A stretch of DNA of 64,000 nt from Leifsonia sp. 71-9 (GCF_001898805.1 NZ_MKVJ01000017.1:62004-126003), one strand, 5' to 3'. Positions 8,319 to 16,088 are shown, counted from the stretch's first letter. Notes: generated by a model from the letters alone, not told the origin. Numbers and translations are program-made.

Positions 8319-9305
8319 TCAGGCGGCGGAGCGATCCACCAGTTCCATCGCGACCCGCTGGGACTCGACCGGTCGGCCGTCGATGAGGTCGATCAGGCCG
8401 CGCACCCCGAGCCGGCCGATGGAGGCGGCGTCGTTGCGGACCGCGCTGATCCGGGGCGTCGTGAAGTCGAACCAGTCGAGGTCGTCGAACGAGATCACGT
8501 CGATCGCCGACGCGGCCTCGCGACCCAGACGCGCGTGCAGCGCCCGAACGGCGCCGAGGGTGGTGGGGCCGTTGGCCCCGAACACCGCCGTCGGCCGCAC
8601 CCCGCGGTCGAGGATGCGCGTCATCGCCGCCGCTGCACCGTCGGGAAGGAAGTCACCCGCCTCCACGAAGGCGTCCGAGGTCGTGATGCCGTGCTCGGCG
8701 CGACCGGCGACGTACGCGGCCAGCCGCTCCGCGCCCGTCGAGATGCTGGCCGGGCCGCCGACGTAGGCGACGTCGCGGTGGCCGTGCCGCTGCAGCCAGT
8801 CCAGGACGAGGCCGACGCCCTGCTCGTTGTCCGTCTCGAACAGCGGCGCATCCAGTCCGTCGGCGTGCCGGTTCAGCAGAACGACGGGCATCCCCGACGC
8901 GACCAGGGCGCTCAAGCGCGGGGTGACGGGCCCCTGCGGCGACAGCAGCAGGCCGTCGATGCGTTGCGAGGCGAAGATGCCGAGATATTCGTCGGCCTGG
9001 GCTTCGTCCTCGTTGGCGTTGGCCAGGAGCACGCTGTACCCGGCTCGCAGGGCGTCGCGCTCGGCGGCATGAGCGAGCTCGGAGAAGAAGGGGTTCCGGA
9101 TGTCCGACACCAGCAGCCCCAGGACGTCCGTGCGCGAACGGCGCAGCGATCGCGCCGGCCCGTGTGCGACGTAGGCGAGCTCTGCGGCGGCGGCCTGCAC
9201 GCGGGCGCGCGACTCCGGCGACGTGGCGGAGCTGCCGCTCAGAACCCGCGACGCCGTTCCGAGCGACACCCCGGCTCGCGCTGCCACATCCTTGATCGTG
9301 GCCAC
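8319..9305 (-). CDS. LacI family transcriptional regulator
   Basis: 328 residues from the GTG at 9305, preferred over the GTG at 9320 because GGAGG lies seven to eight bases before it. The N-terminal helix-turn-helix and hinge helix are canonical (ATIKDVAARAGVSLGTASRVLSG). The remainder is a periplasmic-binding-protein-like effector domain (VLGLLVSDIRNPFFSELA, then YVGGPASISTGAERLAAY). It is upstream of and codirectional with the kinase-isomerase-transporter genes. GGAAACGTTTC-type operators are present both before its own gene and before the kinase, so it probably represses both until the sugar or its phosphate is present. Confidence 0.92.
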   Translation of the reverse strand: MATIKDVAARAGVSLGTASRVLSGSSATSPESRARVQAAAAELAYVAHGPARSLRRSRTDVLGLLVSDIRNPFFSELAHAAERDALRAGYSVLLANANEDEAQADEYLGIFASQRIDGLLLSPQGPVTPRLSALVASGMPVVLLNRHADGLDAPLFETDNEQGVGLVLDWLQRHGHRDVAYVGGPASISTGAERLAAYVAGRAEHGITTSDAFVEAGDFLPDGAAAAMTRILDRGVRPTAVFGANGPTTLGAVRALHARLGREAASAIDVISFDDLDWFDFTTPRISAVRNDAASIGRLGVRGLIDLIDGRPVESQRVAMELVDRSAA

Positions 9306-9320
9306 TGGCCAGCCCTCCAC

Positions 9321-9360
9321 GGAAACGTTTCATCCGGTACGTACTTCGACCGACAGTATA
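9321..9360 (-). promoter_or_regulatory. Promoter and operator of the LacI-type gene
   Basis: On the minus strand a TATACT -10 box (9355-9360) is followed downstream by the operator core GAAACGTTTC (9321-9331), just before the ribosome site. This placement would block transcription, giving autorepression. No good -35 box is seen. The core matches the operator before the kinase gene. Confidence 0.65.
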
Positions 9361-9406
9361 TTTCGCGAGCCCGGGGTGCCGCCGGACGGTGATCTTCGTC
9401 CGCCCC

Positions 9407-9437
9407 TTGACCTCAAGCGCTTGAGGTCTGTTCTGAT
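9407..9437 (+). promoter_or_regulatory. MerR-type promoter with 19-bp spacer and 20-bp palindrome
   Basis: -35 TTGACC (9407-9412) and -10 TCTGAT (9432-9437) are separated by 19 bp, the overlong spacer typical of MerR-regulated promoters. The spacer carries the perfect palindrome GACCTCAAGCGCTTGAGGTC (9409-9428). The MerR-family ATG is at 9444, where transcription would begin, so the mRNA is probably leaderless. Confidence 0.8.
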
Positions 9438-9443
9438 GGGGTC

Positions 9444-9884
9444 ATGATCACGTTGGCCATCCAGGACGTCGCCCGGCAGAGCGGGCTCAGCGAGCCGACC
9501 CTGCGGTATTACGAGGAGGTCGGCCTGCTCGGGCCGATCGCGCGCGATGCCAGCAGCGGGCATCGGCGGTACCGCGAGAGCGATCTCGACGAGGCCCAGG
9601 TGCTCGCCTGTCTGCGGGCGATGGGCATCGGCATCGACGACATGCGCGCCTACCAGCTCAACCGGCGTCGGGGCCGAGCGGCGGCGGGTGAGCAGCGGGA
9701 CATCCTGTTGCGCCACGCCGGCCGGGTGGAGGAGCAGATCGCGACGCTCCGCGTGCACCTCGACTACCTGCGGGTGAAGTCCGCCCTGTGGGACGCCCGT
9801 GATCGCGCCGACGCGGAGGCCGAGGCCGCCGCGCACGCCGCGCTCGAATCCATCCTTCCCCGACTCGAGGAGACCTTCCGATGA
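9444..9884 (+). CDS. MerR family transcriptional regulator
   Basis: 146 residues. The winged helix-turn-helix starts at the N-terminus (IQDVARQSGLSEPTLRYYEEVGLLGPIARDASSGHRRY, the hallmark being the LRYYE helix and the GHRRY wing). It is followed by a dimerisation coiled coil (about residues 80-115) and a short effector region ending LESILPRLEETFR. There are no metal-binding cysteines, so it is of the organic-effector or stress type. It is translationally coupled (ATGA) to the SDR gene and has a MerR-type promoter with a palindromic spacer, so it probably activates its own two-gene operon. Confidence 0.92.
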   Translation: MITLAIQDVARQSGLSEPTLRYYEEVGLLGPIARDASSGHRRYRESDLDEAQVLACLRAMGIGIDDMRAYQLNRRRGRAAAGEQRDILLRHAGRVEEQIATLRVHLDYLRVKSALWDARDRADAEAEAAAHAALESILPRLEETFR

Positions 9885-10861
9885 CCACGACACCCACCAT
9901 CCTCATCACCGGCGGCACCGGCTACCTCGGCACCCGGCTCCTCGCCGACGTGCTCGCCACCGGCGCCGACGTGCGCACCAGCGTCCGCTCGCTCGACCGG
10001 GCGGACGAGGTGCGGGAGGCCGTCCGCCGGGCCGGCGCCGACGACGCGGGCCTGTCGTTCGTCGCCGCCTCCCTCACCGCCGACGAGGGCTGGAGCGACG
10101 CCATCGCCGGCATCACGGACGTCTACCACGTCGCCTCGCCGATGATCCAGACGGCGGACCCGGACGAGGTCGTCGTCCCCGCTCGCGACGGTGCGCTGCG
10201 TGTGCTGCGCGCCGCCCGCGACGCCGGCGCCCGCCGGGTGGTGCTCACCTCGTCGTTCGCCGCCGTCGGGTACTCGCCGAAACCGGTGCGGGACTACGAC
10301 GAGTCCGACTGGACCGACCCGGCGACGCCCGGCCTCCCGGCCTACCCGCTCTCGAAGGCGGTCGCCGAGCGCGCCGCCTGGGACTTCGTCGAGCGCGAGG
10401 GTGACGGCCTCGAACTGGTCGCGATCAACCCGACCTGGATCGCCGGCCCCACCCTGACCGCCTCCGCCCGCTCGTCCCTGCAGGTCTTCACCGGGATGCT
10501 CGACGGCACGATGACCGCAGTTCCGCGGCAGCGGTTCGGGATCGCGGACGTGCGCGACGTCTCGGCGGCGCACCTCGCGGCGATGGCGACCCGGGATGCG
10601 GCGGGCAAGCGTTACCTGGTGCTCGCGGACGGCCCGACGATGACGTTCCTCGACGTCGCGAACGTCCTCCGTGCCGAACTCGGCGACCTCGCCGCGCGCG
10701 TGCCGACCGTCGAGATCCCGGGCGACGAGCCGTCGCCGCTCGTCATCCACAACGACCGCGCGAAGACCGAGCTGGGCTTCCGGCCGCGGCCGGTGGTGGA
10801 GACGATCGTGGAGACCGCGGACAGCCTGCGGGAGCTGGGGCTGTTGGCGTCGAGGGGCTGA
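9881..10861 (+). CDS. NAD(P)-dependent epimerase/aldehyde reductase (extended SDR)
   Basis: 326 residues. The Rossmann nucleotide-binding motif GGTGYLG is at residues about 11-17, and the catalytic YxxxK is YPLSK after the Ser of LTSSFAAVG. The pattern VYHVASPM plus NPTWIAGPTL places it near the dihydroflavonol-4-reductase/cinnamoyl-CoA-reductase-like aldehyde reductases of bacteria. It overlaps the MerR gene by four bases. The substrate, presumably an aldehyde or ketone sensed by the MerR protein, is unknown. Confidence 0.88.
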   Translation: MTTTPTILITGGTGYLGTRLLADVLATGADVRTSVRSLDRADEVREAVRRAGADDAGLSFVAASLTADEGWSDAIAGITDVYHVASPMIQTADPDEVVVPARDGALRVLRAARDAGARRVVLTSSFAAVGYSPKPVRDYDESDWTDPATPGLPAYPLSKAVAERAAWDFVEREGDGLELVAINPTWIAGPTLTASARSSLQVFTGMLDGTMTAVPRQRFGIADVRDVSAAHLAAMATRDAAGKRYLVLADGPTMTFLDVANVLRAELGDLAARVPTVEIPGDEPSPLVIHNDRAKTELGFRPRPVVETIVETADSLRELGLLASRG

Positions 10862-10892
10862 GCACACGGCGGCCGCGGGGCGTCCGGGCCCC

Positions 10893-11324
10893 TCACTGCA
10901 GGCAGAACTCGTTGCCCTCCGGGTCGCGCATCATGATGACGAACTCCTCGTACGGGCCCCAGGTGCCGAGGAGGGTCTTCTCCTCGGTCGCGCCGAGGGC
11001 GATGAGGCGGTCGCGTTCGGCCTCCAGTTCGTCCCGCGTGGCCCGGCGGTCGTCGAACGGGGTGATGTCGAGGTGGACGCGGTTGCGCTGCCGCTTCTCG
11101 TGGCGGTAGCGGGAGAAGTAGAGGCGCTGGTGGGCGGGGTTGCCGTCCCACGCCTCGGCGCGGTCGGCGATGGCGTCGTCGTCGAAGCCGGACTCGCGGA
11201 GGGCGGCGACCTCCTCGTCGTCCCAGCCCGTGAAGGCGGGATAGCCGAGCACTTCGGCCCAGAAGGCGGCGAGGGCGACGGGTTCGTCGGCGTGGAAGGT
11301 CACGTTGGCGATGCGGGCGGTCAT
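10893..11324 (-). CDS. VOC (glyoxalase-fold) protein
   Basis: 143 residues, ATG at 11324. It starts IANVTFHADEPVALAAFWAEVLGY and ends VIMMRDPEGNEFCLQ, the paired beta-alpha-beta-beta-beta signature of glyoxalase-like VOC proteins, in which the terminal Glu (GNEFC) and the early His (VTFHAD) are the usual metal ligands. An inserted charged segment (DDEEVAALRESGFDDDAIADRAEAW) is seen in the group annotated glyoxalase-like. Function unknown; it could be a lyase or a binding protein for a small toxic compound. It converges on the SDR gene. Confidence 0.85.
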   Translation of the reverse strand: MTARIANVTFHADEPVALAAFWAEVLGYPAFTGWDDEEVAALRESGFDDDAIADRAEAWDGNPAHQRLYFSRYRHEKRQRNRVHLDITPFDDRRATRDELEAERDRLIALGATEEKTLLGTWGPYEEFVIMMRDPEGNEFCLQ

Positions 11325-11376
11325 AGCGGGAAGGCTATCCCGGCCCGGTCGCGCCAGGAAGGTCCGGCTCGGACGG

Positions 11377-12519
11377 TCAGTCCCGCAGGGTCAGGCCGGC
11401 GAAGAACGTCCGGATGTGGTCGGCGGCCAGGTCCGGCTGTTCCAGGCCGAGGAAGTGGCCGCCCCGCGGCGCGCGTTCGAAGGAGCGGAGGTCGTCGGCC
11501 GCCCGTTCCGCGAGGGAGCGCGGGAAGCCGTCCATCACGGGCTCGCGGCTGAGCAGCACGCCGAGGGGCGCGGCGATCGGCGGTCGCGGCGGGTTCGCGT
11601 CGTAGTCGAAGTACTGCCGGAAGGACGTCCCGATGCTGCCGGTCGCCCAGTAGAGCGTCGCGATGGTGAGCAGCGCATCCCGCGGCACCGCCCGGTCGAG
11701 GTCGCCGTCGACCCAGTCGTGCCACTTGTCCGCGATCCAGCCGAGCAGCCCGGCGGGGGAGTCTGCGAGGGCGGCGGCGATGGTGTCGGGCCGGGTGGCC
11801 ATGATCTCGCTGTAGCCGCCGTCCGCGGCGTCGTACGTGGCGACGGCCTCCAGGTAGGCGCGCTCGTCGTCGGTGTGCGGCTCCTCGTCGGCGGGGAAGG
11901 GGGCGTGGATGAGCTGCACGCCGATCACCTGGTCGGCATGGTCGACGCCGAGCCAGGTCGCGGCCCCGCCGCCGATGTCGCCGCCGAAGGCCGCGTACCG
12001 GTCGTACCCGAGCACGGTCGTCATGAGCTCGTGGAGGTCGTGGGCGATCGCCTGCCGGGTGAGCAGCCCCTCCGGGAGCTCGGAGAACACGAAGCCGGGC
12101 AGCGAGGGCACGACGACGTCGAAGGCGATGCGCGCATCCGAGCCGGAGCCGGCGGGGTTCGCCAGGCGCTCGGCGAGCGGCAGGTACTCCGTGTACGCGC
12201 TGGGCCAGCCGTGCAGCAGGAGCAGCGGGATGCGGACCTCGGCCGACCCCGCGGCTGGAACCCGCACGAAGTGGAGACGGTGCCCGCCGACGTCGGCCAG
12301 GTACTGGTCGTACGAGTTGAGGTGCCCCTCCTGCGCCCGCCAATCGAAAGCGAGCCAGGAGTCGACCAGCTCGCGCAGCACCGGGCCGCCCGCGCCGCCG
12401 CTCCACGGCGCCGAGCCCAGGGGGTCGACGAAGCGCGTGGCCGCGAGCCGGGCGCGCAGATCGTCGAGCAGTTCGTCGGAGAGGTGGATGCGGAAGTCGT
12501 CGATGCTCACCGGGGACAC
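11377..12519 (-). CDS. Epoxide hydrolase (EHN-domain alpha/beta hydrolase)
   Basis: 380 residues. The N-terminal EHN domain begins SIDDFRIHLSDELLDDLRARLAATRF, and the EHN-alpha/beta hydrolase linker includes the oxyanion LLLHGWP. The nucleophile is Asp in AFGGDIGGG, and the catalytic His is in RGGHFLGLEQPD near the C-terminus. The family opens epoxides to vicinal diols (microsomal/juvenile-hormone type in eukaryotes; broad xenobiotic roles in actinobacteria). The start could be the GTG at 12519 or a second GTG three codons on; neither has a strong ribosome site. It stands alone between two minus-strand genes. Confidence 0.9.
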   Translation of the reverse strand: MSPVSIDDFRIHLSDELLDDLRARLAATRFVDPLGSAPWSGGAGGPVLRELVDSWLAFDWRAQEGHLNSYDQYLADVGGHRLHFVRVPAAGSAEVRIPLLLLHGWPSAYTEYLPLAERLANPAGSGSDARIAFDVVVPSLPGFVFSELPEGLLTRQAIAHDLHELMTTVLGYDRYAAFGGDIGGGAATWLGVDHADQVIGVQLIHAPFPADEEPHTDDERAYLEAVATYDAADGGYSEIMATRPDTIAAALADSPAGLLGWIADKWHDWVDGDLDRAVPRDALLTIATLYWATGSIGTSFRQYFDYDANPPRPPIAAPLGVLLSREPVMDGFPRSLAERAADDLRSFERAPRGGHFLGLEQPDLAADHIRTFFAGLTLRD

Positions 12520-12558
12520 GGTACCCGCACGCCGGTCGACGCAGGTGCCGACGCCGGA

Positions 12559-13122
12559 TCAGCCGATGCGGAGCGACGACGCGTTGCTGCGCATGTTGCC
12601 CACGTTCGTGCTGGAGCCGACCGGGCCGTACGCGGCGCCGCCGTAGTTGGCGTCCCAGTAGAGCGTCGTGGTGCAGCCGTTGTACGAGTCGACGGACTGG
12701 ATGCGGTCGTTCCAGGCGCCGAGCGAGGCATAGCCGTAGCTGAGGCCGCTGCAGATGCCGGCGCTGCTGGTGAAGTACGTGTTGCTGGCGCCGCTGTAGC
12801 TGAGGCCGTCGTACACGACGGCCAGGATGTAACTCGCGGCGGGAGCGGCGGACGCAGCAGGCGCGGCGGCGTTGCGGGCGGCGGCGCCGGTGGGGACAGC
12901 GACGACCGGGAGCCCGGTGTCCGACTCGATCTGCTGCAGCGGGTCGAGCGCGGCGTCGAAGCAGCGGGTCTCGCCGGTGTCCACGTTGACCCAGCAGGAC
13001 TGGTGAGCCCCTTCTGCGGTGGTGGCCGCACCCGCGGGCGCGGCGATACCGGAGACGAGAGCGGTCGTGGCGGCGAGTCCGGCGAACGCGAGAGAGAGGG
13101 CGCGGGATGCGGTCGAGTTCAT
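12559..13122 (-). CDS. Secreted I36-like/beta-gamma-crystallin-fold protein
   Basis: 187 residues from the ATG at 13122. The signal peptide spans about residues 1-33 (cleavage near APAGAA). The mature protein has Cys in HQSCWVN and TRCFDA. Its C-terminal half resembles peptidase-inhibitor I36 (SMPI-like) and crystallin-type modules: two YxGxSNTYF/YWDANYGGAAYG blocks and the terminal MRSNASSLRI. I36 members are extracellular metalloprotease inhibitors in streptomycetes; the activity here is inference. Its upstream region carries the same bipartite motif as the Pst-like operon on the other side of the sigma/four-Cys pair, so they are probably co-regulated. Confidence 0.75.
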   Translation of the reverse strand: MNSTASRALSLAFAGLAATTALVSGIAAPAGAATTAEGAHQSCWVNVDTGETRCFDAALDPLQQIESDTGLPVVAVPTGAAARNAAAPAASAAPAASYILAVVYDGLSYSGASNTYFTSSAGICSGLSYGYASLGAWNDRIQSVDSYNGCTTTLYWDANYGGAAYGPVGSSTNVGNMRSNASSLRIG

Positions 13123-13219
13123 GGCACCAGTGAACCGATCGGGGAGGGTGCGGCGCCGGAGGCCGCCGATGACGGGTCGATGACGGTTTGCGTCGTCGGA
13201 TGAGCGGACGTTGCACTCT

Positions 13220-13249
13220 CGGGGAACGTTCGCCTGCCGGGGTAAGAAG
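13220..13249 (-). promoter_or_regulatory. Bipartite motif, copy A (towards the I36-like gene)
   Basis: Read on the minus strand: CTTCTTACCCCG (13249-13238), five bases, then CGAACGTTCCCCG (13232-13220), about 98 bases before the I36-like start. Both blocks recur exactly, in the same order, before the Pst-like operon (14506-14546). That copy has a 16-base gap, 11 bases longer, about one helical turn. GAAC followed 17 bases later by CGTC could be an ECF-type promoter in this copy. Regulator binding is inferred. Confidence 0.65.
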
Positions 13250-13337
13250 ACCCCGGAGGGCGACGTAGCTGTAAAGAGGAACGCGTTCTCGCTCAACGTC
13301 CCTGGGGCGCGGGCTCCGACGCGATCGTGGCCCGAAT

Positions 13338-13357
13338 GGGGGTGAACCTCCACCCCC
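13338..13357 (+). promoter_or_regulatory. Hairpin shortly upstream of the sigma gene
   Basis: GGGGGTG (13338-13344) pairs with CACCCCC (13351-13357) around a six-base loop, about 23 bases before the ATG at 13380. It could limit ribosome access or serve as an operator. Function inferred only. Confidence 0.4.
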
Positions 13358-13379
13358 GCCATCGCTTAGGGTGCTCACG

Positions 13380-13934
13380 ATGTCCACCCTCACGGATCGT
13401 CTGCTCGTCGAGGCGGCATTACTGGGGGACCGGGGGGCTTTCGACCGGTTGTACCACCGGTATGCCCGCCTCGTGTACGAGGCCGCCCTCGGCGCCCTCG
13501 GCGACGCCGACGAGTCCGCCACGGTGACCCAGGACGTGTGGGTGATCACGTGGAACAAGCTCGACCGCGTGGATGTCGGGTCCGGCACCATCCTGCCGTG
13601 GCTGCTCGGCGTCGCGGCGGGTGAGATCCGCAACGCAGGGCGCCGCCTGGGGCGCCGTCCGGACGTCACCGGTCTGGAGTCCTTCCGGGGCGTCGACCCC
13701 GATCCCGACCCCGTCCACACGAGCGTCAGCACCGGGCAGCTGCTGGCCGCGATCGACCGCGAAGTGTCGGCCCTCACGCCGAAGGACGCCGCGGTCTTCC
13801 GCTGCCTGATCGAGGACGGCCTGTCGTACGAGGAGACCGCGACGCGCCTGGGGATGACGGCGGGAAACGTCGGCAAGCGGATGAATCGTGTACGGTCGCA
13901 TCTCAAGAAGCGTCTGGCAGAGGACAGGCTATGA
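13380..13934 (+). CDS. Small sigma-70 family (ECF-like) sigma factor, pair 1
   Basis: 184 residues from the ATG at 13380 (an in-frame GTG at 13371 is an alternative). The sigma-2 region spans about residues 12-80 (GDRGAFDRLYHRYARLVYEAALGALGD, then the promoter-melting segment VTQDVWVITWN). The sigma-4 helix-turn-helix spans about 130-178 (LSYEETATRLGMTAGNVGKRMNRVRSHLKK). It is translationally coupled by ATGA to a single-pass membrane protein. The paralogous pair at 52.4 kb has the same layout, so the partner probably controls the sigma factor. Matching motifs flank the pair on both sides, suggesting the secreted I36-like gene and the Pst-like operon as its regulon; this is inference. Confidence 0.88.
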   Translation: MSTLTDRLLVEAALLGDRGAFDRLYHRYARLVYEAALGALGDADESATVTQDVWVITWNKLDRVDVGSGTILPWLLGVAAGEIRNAGRRLGRRPDVTGLESFRGVDPDPDPVHTSVSTGQLLAAIDREVSALTPKDAAVFRCLIEDGLSYEETATRLGMTAGNVGKRMNRVRSHLKKRLAEDRL

Positions 13935-14455
13935 GCGGCCCACAGCCCGAGACCCGAGGAGAGGCGACGCCGCCCGACCGGGGTTTCACACCCGAGATGC
14001 GTGCCGGGATCCTCGAGCGCGTGCACGAGGCGACCGACGAACGCCGGTGGCCCCGCCGGCGACGCCGCCTGCCGATCGTCATCGCCCTCGGCGTCCTCGG
14101 GGCCGGGCTCGTCACCGCCACGGCGTGGAGCGTGCTCGCCCCGATGAACGAGCAGCTGCGGCACGTCGTCTGCTACGAGGGCGTGTCGACGAGCTCGTAC
14201 GCGACGACCGGCGACCTCGGCGGCGACCCCGCGTCCGCCGACCGCCACCAGCTGCTGGAGGGATGCGCCGCCGCCTGGCGCGCCGGCGTCCTCGGTCACC
14301 GGACGGAGACGGGTGCCCCGCACTCTCCGGACGTGGCGTACCCGGTCCCGCCGCTGACCATGTGCTCCCGCAACGACGGCACCATCGTCGTCTTCCCGGC
14401 GCGGGAGACCCCCGACCTCTGCAGCAGCCTCGGCTTCGGCCGATTCGACGGCTGA
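13931..14455 (+). CDS. Single-pass membrane protein with four-cysteine ectodomain, pair 1 (possible anti-sigma)
   Basis: 174 residues. The cytoplasmic arm is about 46 residues and ends in a basic block (WPRRRRR). One transmembrane helix follows (about 47-70), then an extracytoplasmic domain with exactly four Cys (81, 112, 145, 164). The protein at 53.0 kb, also downstream of an ECF-like sigma gene, has the same architecture. The two share CxxAWxAGxL, PPLxxCxRxD, xxVFP and LCxxLG, so the Cys are probably two disulfides. There is no HxxxCxxC zinc anti-sigma motif in the cytoplasmic arm, so an anti-sigma role is inferred from gene position alone. ATGA overlap with the sigma gene. Confidence 0.75.
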   Translation: MSGPQPETRGEATPPDRGFTPEMRAGILERVHEATDERRWPRRRRRLPIVIALGVLGAGLVTATAWSVLAPMNEQLRHVVCYEGVSTSSYATTGDLGGDPASADRHQLLEGCAAAWRAGVLGHRTETGAPHSPDVAYPVPPLTMCSRNDGTIVVFPARETPDLCSSLGFGRFDG

Positions 14456-14805
14456 CACCCGTCGCACGACTCCCCGGCAGAGCCTCTGACGTCGCGCTTC
14501 CGACGCTTCTTACCCCGCCCGGAACGGATTCATCGAACGTTCCCCGGCACGTCTCCTGCCGCTGGTTTCAGTACCCGCAGAGTTCGTCTTCGTTTCCTTG
14601 CTGAGGCCGCCGTGGAGGCGGCAAGCTCACAACTGGCCGGGGCAGACGAGGGGTTCTGCAAAGCATCGCCGGCCGGCGGATCAGCTCGCTGAGACGCGAC
14701 GTGCCCGCCCCAGCAGCAACTGGAACGGGCACACGGGCCCGAGGGCCCACCCTCGCGTCCGGGGCGTCCGGACGAGGGAACCTCCAGGATAGGGAGACAC
14801 AAGAA
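14456..14805 (+). promoter_or_regulatory. Upstream region of the Pst-like operon with bipartite motif, copy B
   Basis: 350 bases without a gene. CTTCTTACCCCG (14506-14517) and CGAACGTTCCCCG (14534-14546) repeat the two blocks found, in the same orientation relative to the target gene, before the I36-like gene. The rest (14547-14805) would be a long leader with GC-rich inverted repeats (GCCGCC...GGCGGC near 14610-14625; GGGCCCGAGGGCCC near 14740). No precise promoter boxes can be assigned. AGGGAGA serves as ribosome site for the ATG at 14806. Confidence 0.6.
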
Positions 14806-16002
14806 ATGAAGGCAACAGCCCTCCGGAAGGTCGCCGTCGCCGGCGTCGCCTTCCTCGGTGCCGCCGCGCTCGTCGCGGCCGGCGCGACCGCCGCGAACGC
14901 CGACCCGAGCAGCTCGGGCCGCACCTACACCGCGGTCGGCTCCGACACCATCCAGGACCTCTACAACGGCTTCGGCAACGGGTACACGACCACCGCGAAC
15001 GGTGCAGTGAACCCGGGCCAGAGCATCGCCTCGTGGGACGCGTTCGGCGCCGGTGGCGCGCAGAACACGCAGATCACCATCGGCGGCCAGCAGTTCTACC
15101 GCCCCGCCGGTTCGGGCGACGGCGTCAAGGCGCTCTCGGCCGCGTGGAACACGACCCACACCTACACCGACGCCGCCGGCCACAGCAACACGGTCGCCGC
15201 CAACTCCATCCAGATCGCCCGCTCCTCGGGCCGCCCCGGCACGCCCGTCCTCGCGTCCGACCCGAACAACAAGCTCTCGTTCGTGCCGCTCGCCCGCGAC
15301 GCCGTCTCGGTCGCCATCCAGACGGCGGGCCTGCCCGCGGGCACGGTCGCTCCGACGAACTTCAGCACCAACGACCTGAAGTTCATCTACGGCGGAACCG
15401 GCACCCCGGATGCCAACATCACCCAGAGCGGCACGGCCTCCCCGGTCTACCACGCCGACGCGAGCCACTCGTTCACCCTGAACGTCAAGCTGCCGCAGTC
15501 GGGCTCCGGCACGCGGAGCTTCTTCCTCGGCGCGATCGGCGTGACCGCGCCGGCGTCGTGGGTGACCTCCACGATCGCGGAGAACCACGCGGATGCGATC
15601 AACGCCTCGGGTGACATCGCTCCGTTCTCCGCCGCTCAGTGGATCGCTCAGAAGAACGGCCTGTCCTCGACCTTCACCGGCACCAACGCGGCGTCGCTGA
15701 AGATCACGAAGATCAACTCGGTCGAGGCCGTGACGGCATCGAACACCACGGGCGCGCTCTACGGATCGGCGACCGCCGCACCGGCGGGCGGGGCGGGCAA
15801 CTTCAACCGTGACGTCTACTCGGTCGTCCCGACCGCGAACAACACGGGCGCCACCAACACCCTCGTCCAGACCACGCTCCGCAACGCCAGCTACATCGGC
15901 GCGGTCGACCACGCCACCCACAACGTGGTCGAGGACTTCGGGTTCCTGAAGATCAGCTACACCGGCACCACCGGCTACCTCTACTCGAACTGGACCAACT
16001 AG
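14806..16002 (+). CDS. Secreted PstS-like substrate-binding protein 1
   Basis: 398 residues from the ATG at 14806, with AGGGAG upstream. The signal peptide (KATALRKVAVAGVAFLGAAAL) is cleaved near ANADPSSS. The mature start TYTAVGSDTIQDLYNGFG matches the first ligand loop of PstS-type proteins. FVPLARDAVSVAIQTAG and SGSGTRSFFLGAIG match the second lobe and the GSGT loop. The canonical phosphate-binding R-D pair before GSGT (RxDGSGT) is replaced by PQSGSGT, so the ligand may not be phosphate. There is no C-terminal anchor or lipobox, so it is released or held by partners. It is the first gene of the Pst-like operon and is followed by a strong hairpin. Confidence 0.8.
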   Translation: MKATALRKVAVAGVAFLGAAALVAAGATAANADPSSSGRTYTAVGSDTIQDLYNGFGNGYTTTANGAVNPGQSIASWDAFGAGGAQNTQITIGGQQFYRPAGSGDGVKALSAAWNTTHTYTDAAGHSNTVAANSIQIARSSGRPGTPVLASDPNNKLSFVPLARDAVSVAIQTAGLPAGTVAPTNFSTNDLKFIYGGTGTPDANITQSGTASPVYHADASHSFTLNVKLPQSGSGTRSFFLGAIGVTAPASWVTSTIAENHADAINASGDIAPFSAAQWIAQKNGLSSTFTGTNAASLKITKINSVEAVTASNTTGALYGSATAAPAGGAGNFNRDVYSVVPTANNTGATNTLVQTTLRNASYIGAVDHATHNVVEDFGFLKISYTGTTGYLYSNWTN

Positions 16003-16013
16003 TCCGATCCCTG

Positions 16014-16049
16014 TCTGTGCCGGGCGGACACTGCTCCGCCCGGCACAGA
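16014..16049 (+). terminator. Intercistronic 15-bp hairpin after binding protein 1
   Basis: A 15-bp perfect stem (16014-16028 with 16035-16049, loop CACTGC) begins 11 bases after the stop codon. No T-run follows, so it may be a partial terminator or a 3'-end stabiliser that makes the first binding protein more abundant than the downstream machinery. Confidence 0.6.
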
Positions 16050-16088
16050 TCGGCGCTCTCCACACCCCACAGAAAGGCACCCAACCCG

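Noticed and set aside
13931-14455. Zinc anti-sigma (ZAS) domain in the four-Cys proteins
   Set aside because: All Cys lie outside the membrane helix and no HxxxCxxC is present in the cytosolic arm.
11321-14467. A 1048-codon minus-strand frame
   Set aside because: It is a shadow across the epoxide hydrolase, I36-like, sigma and four-Cys genes, with no domain.
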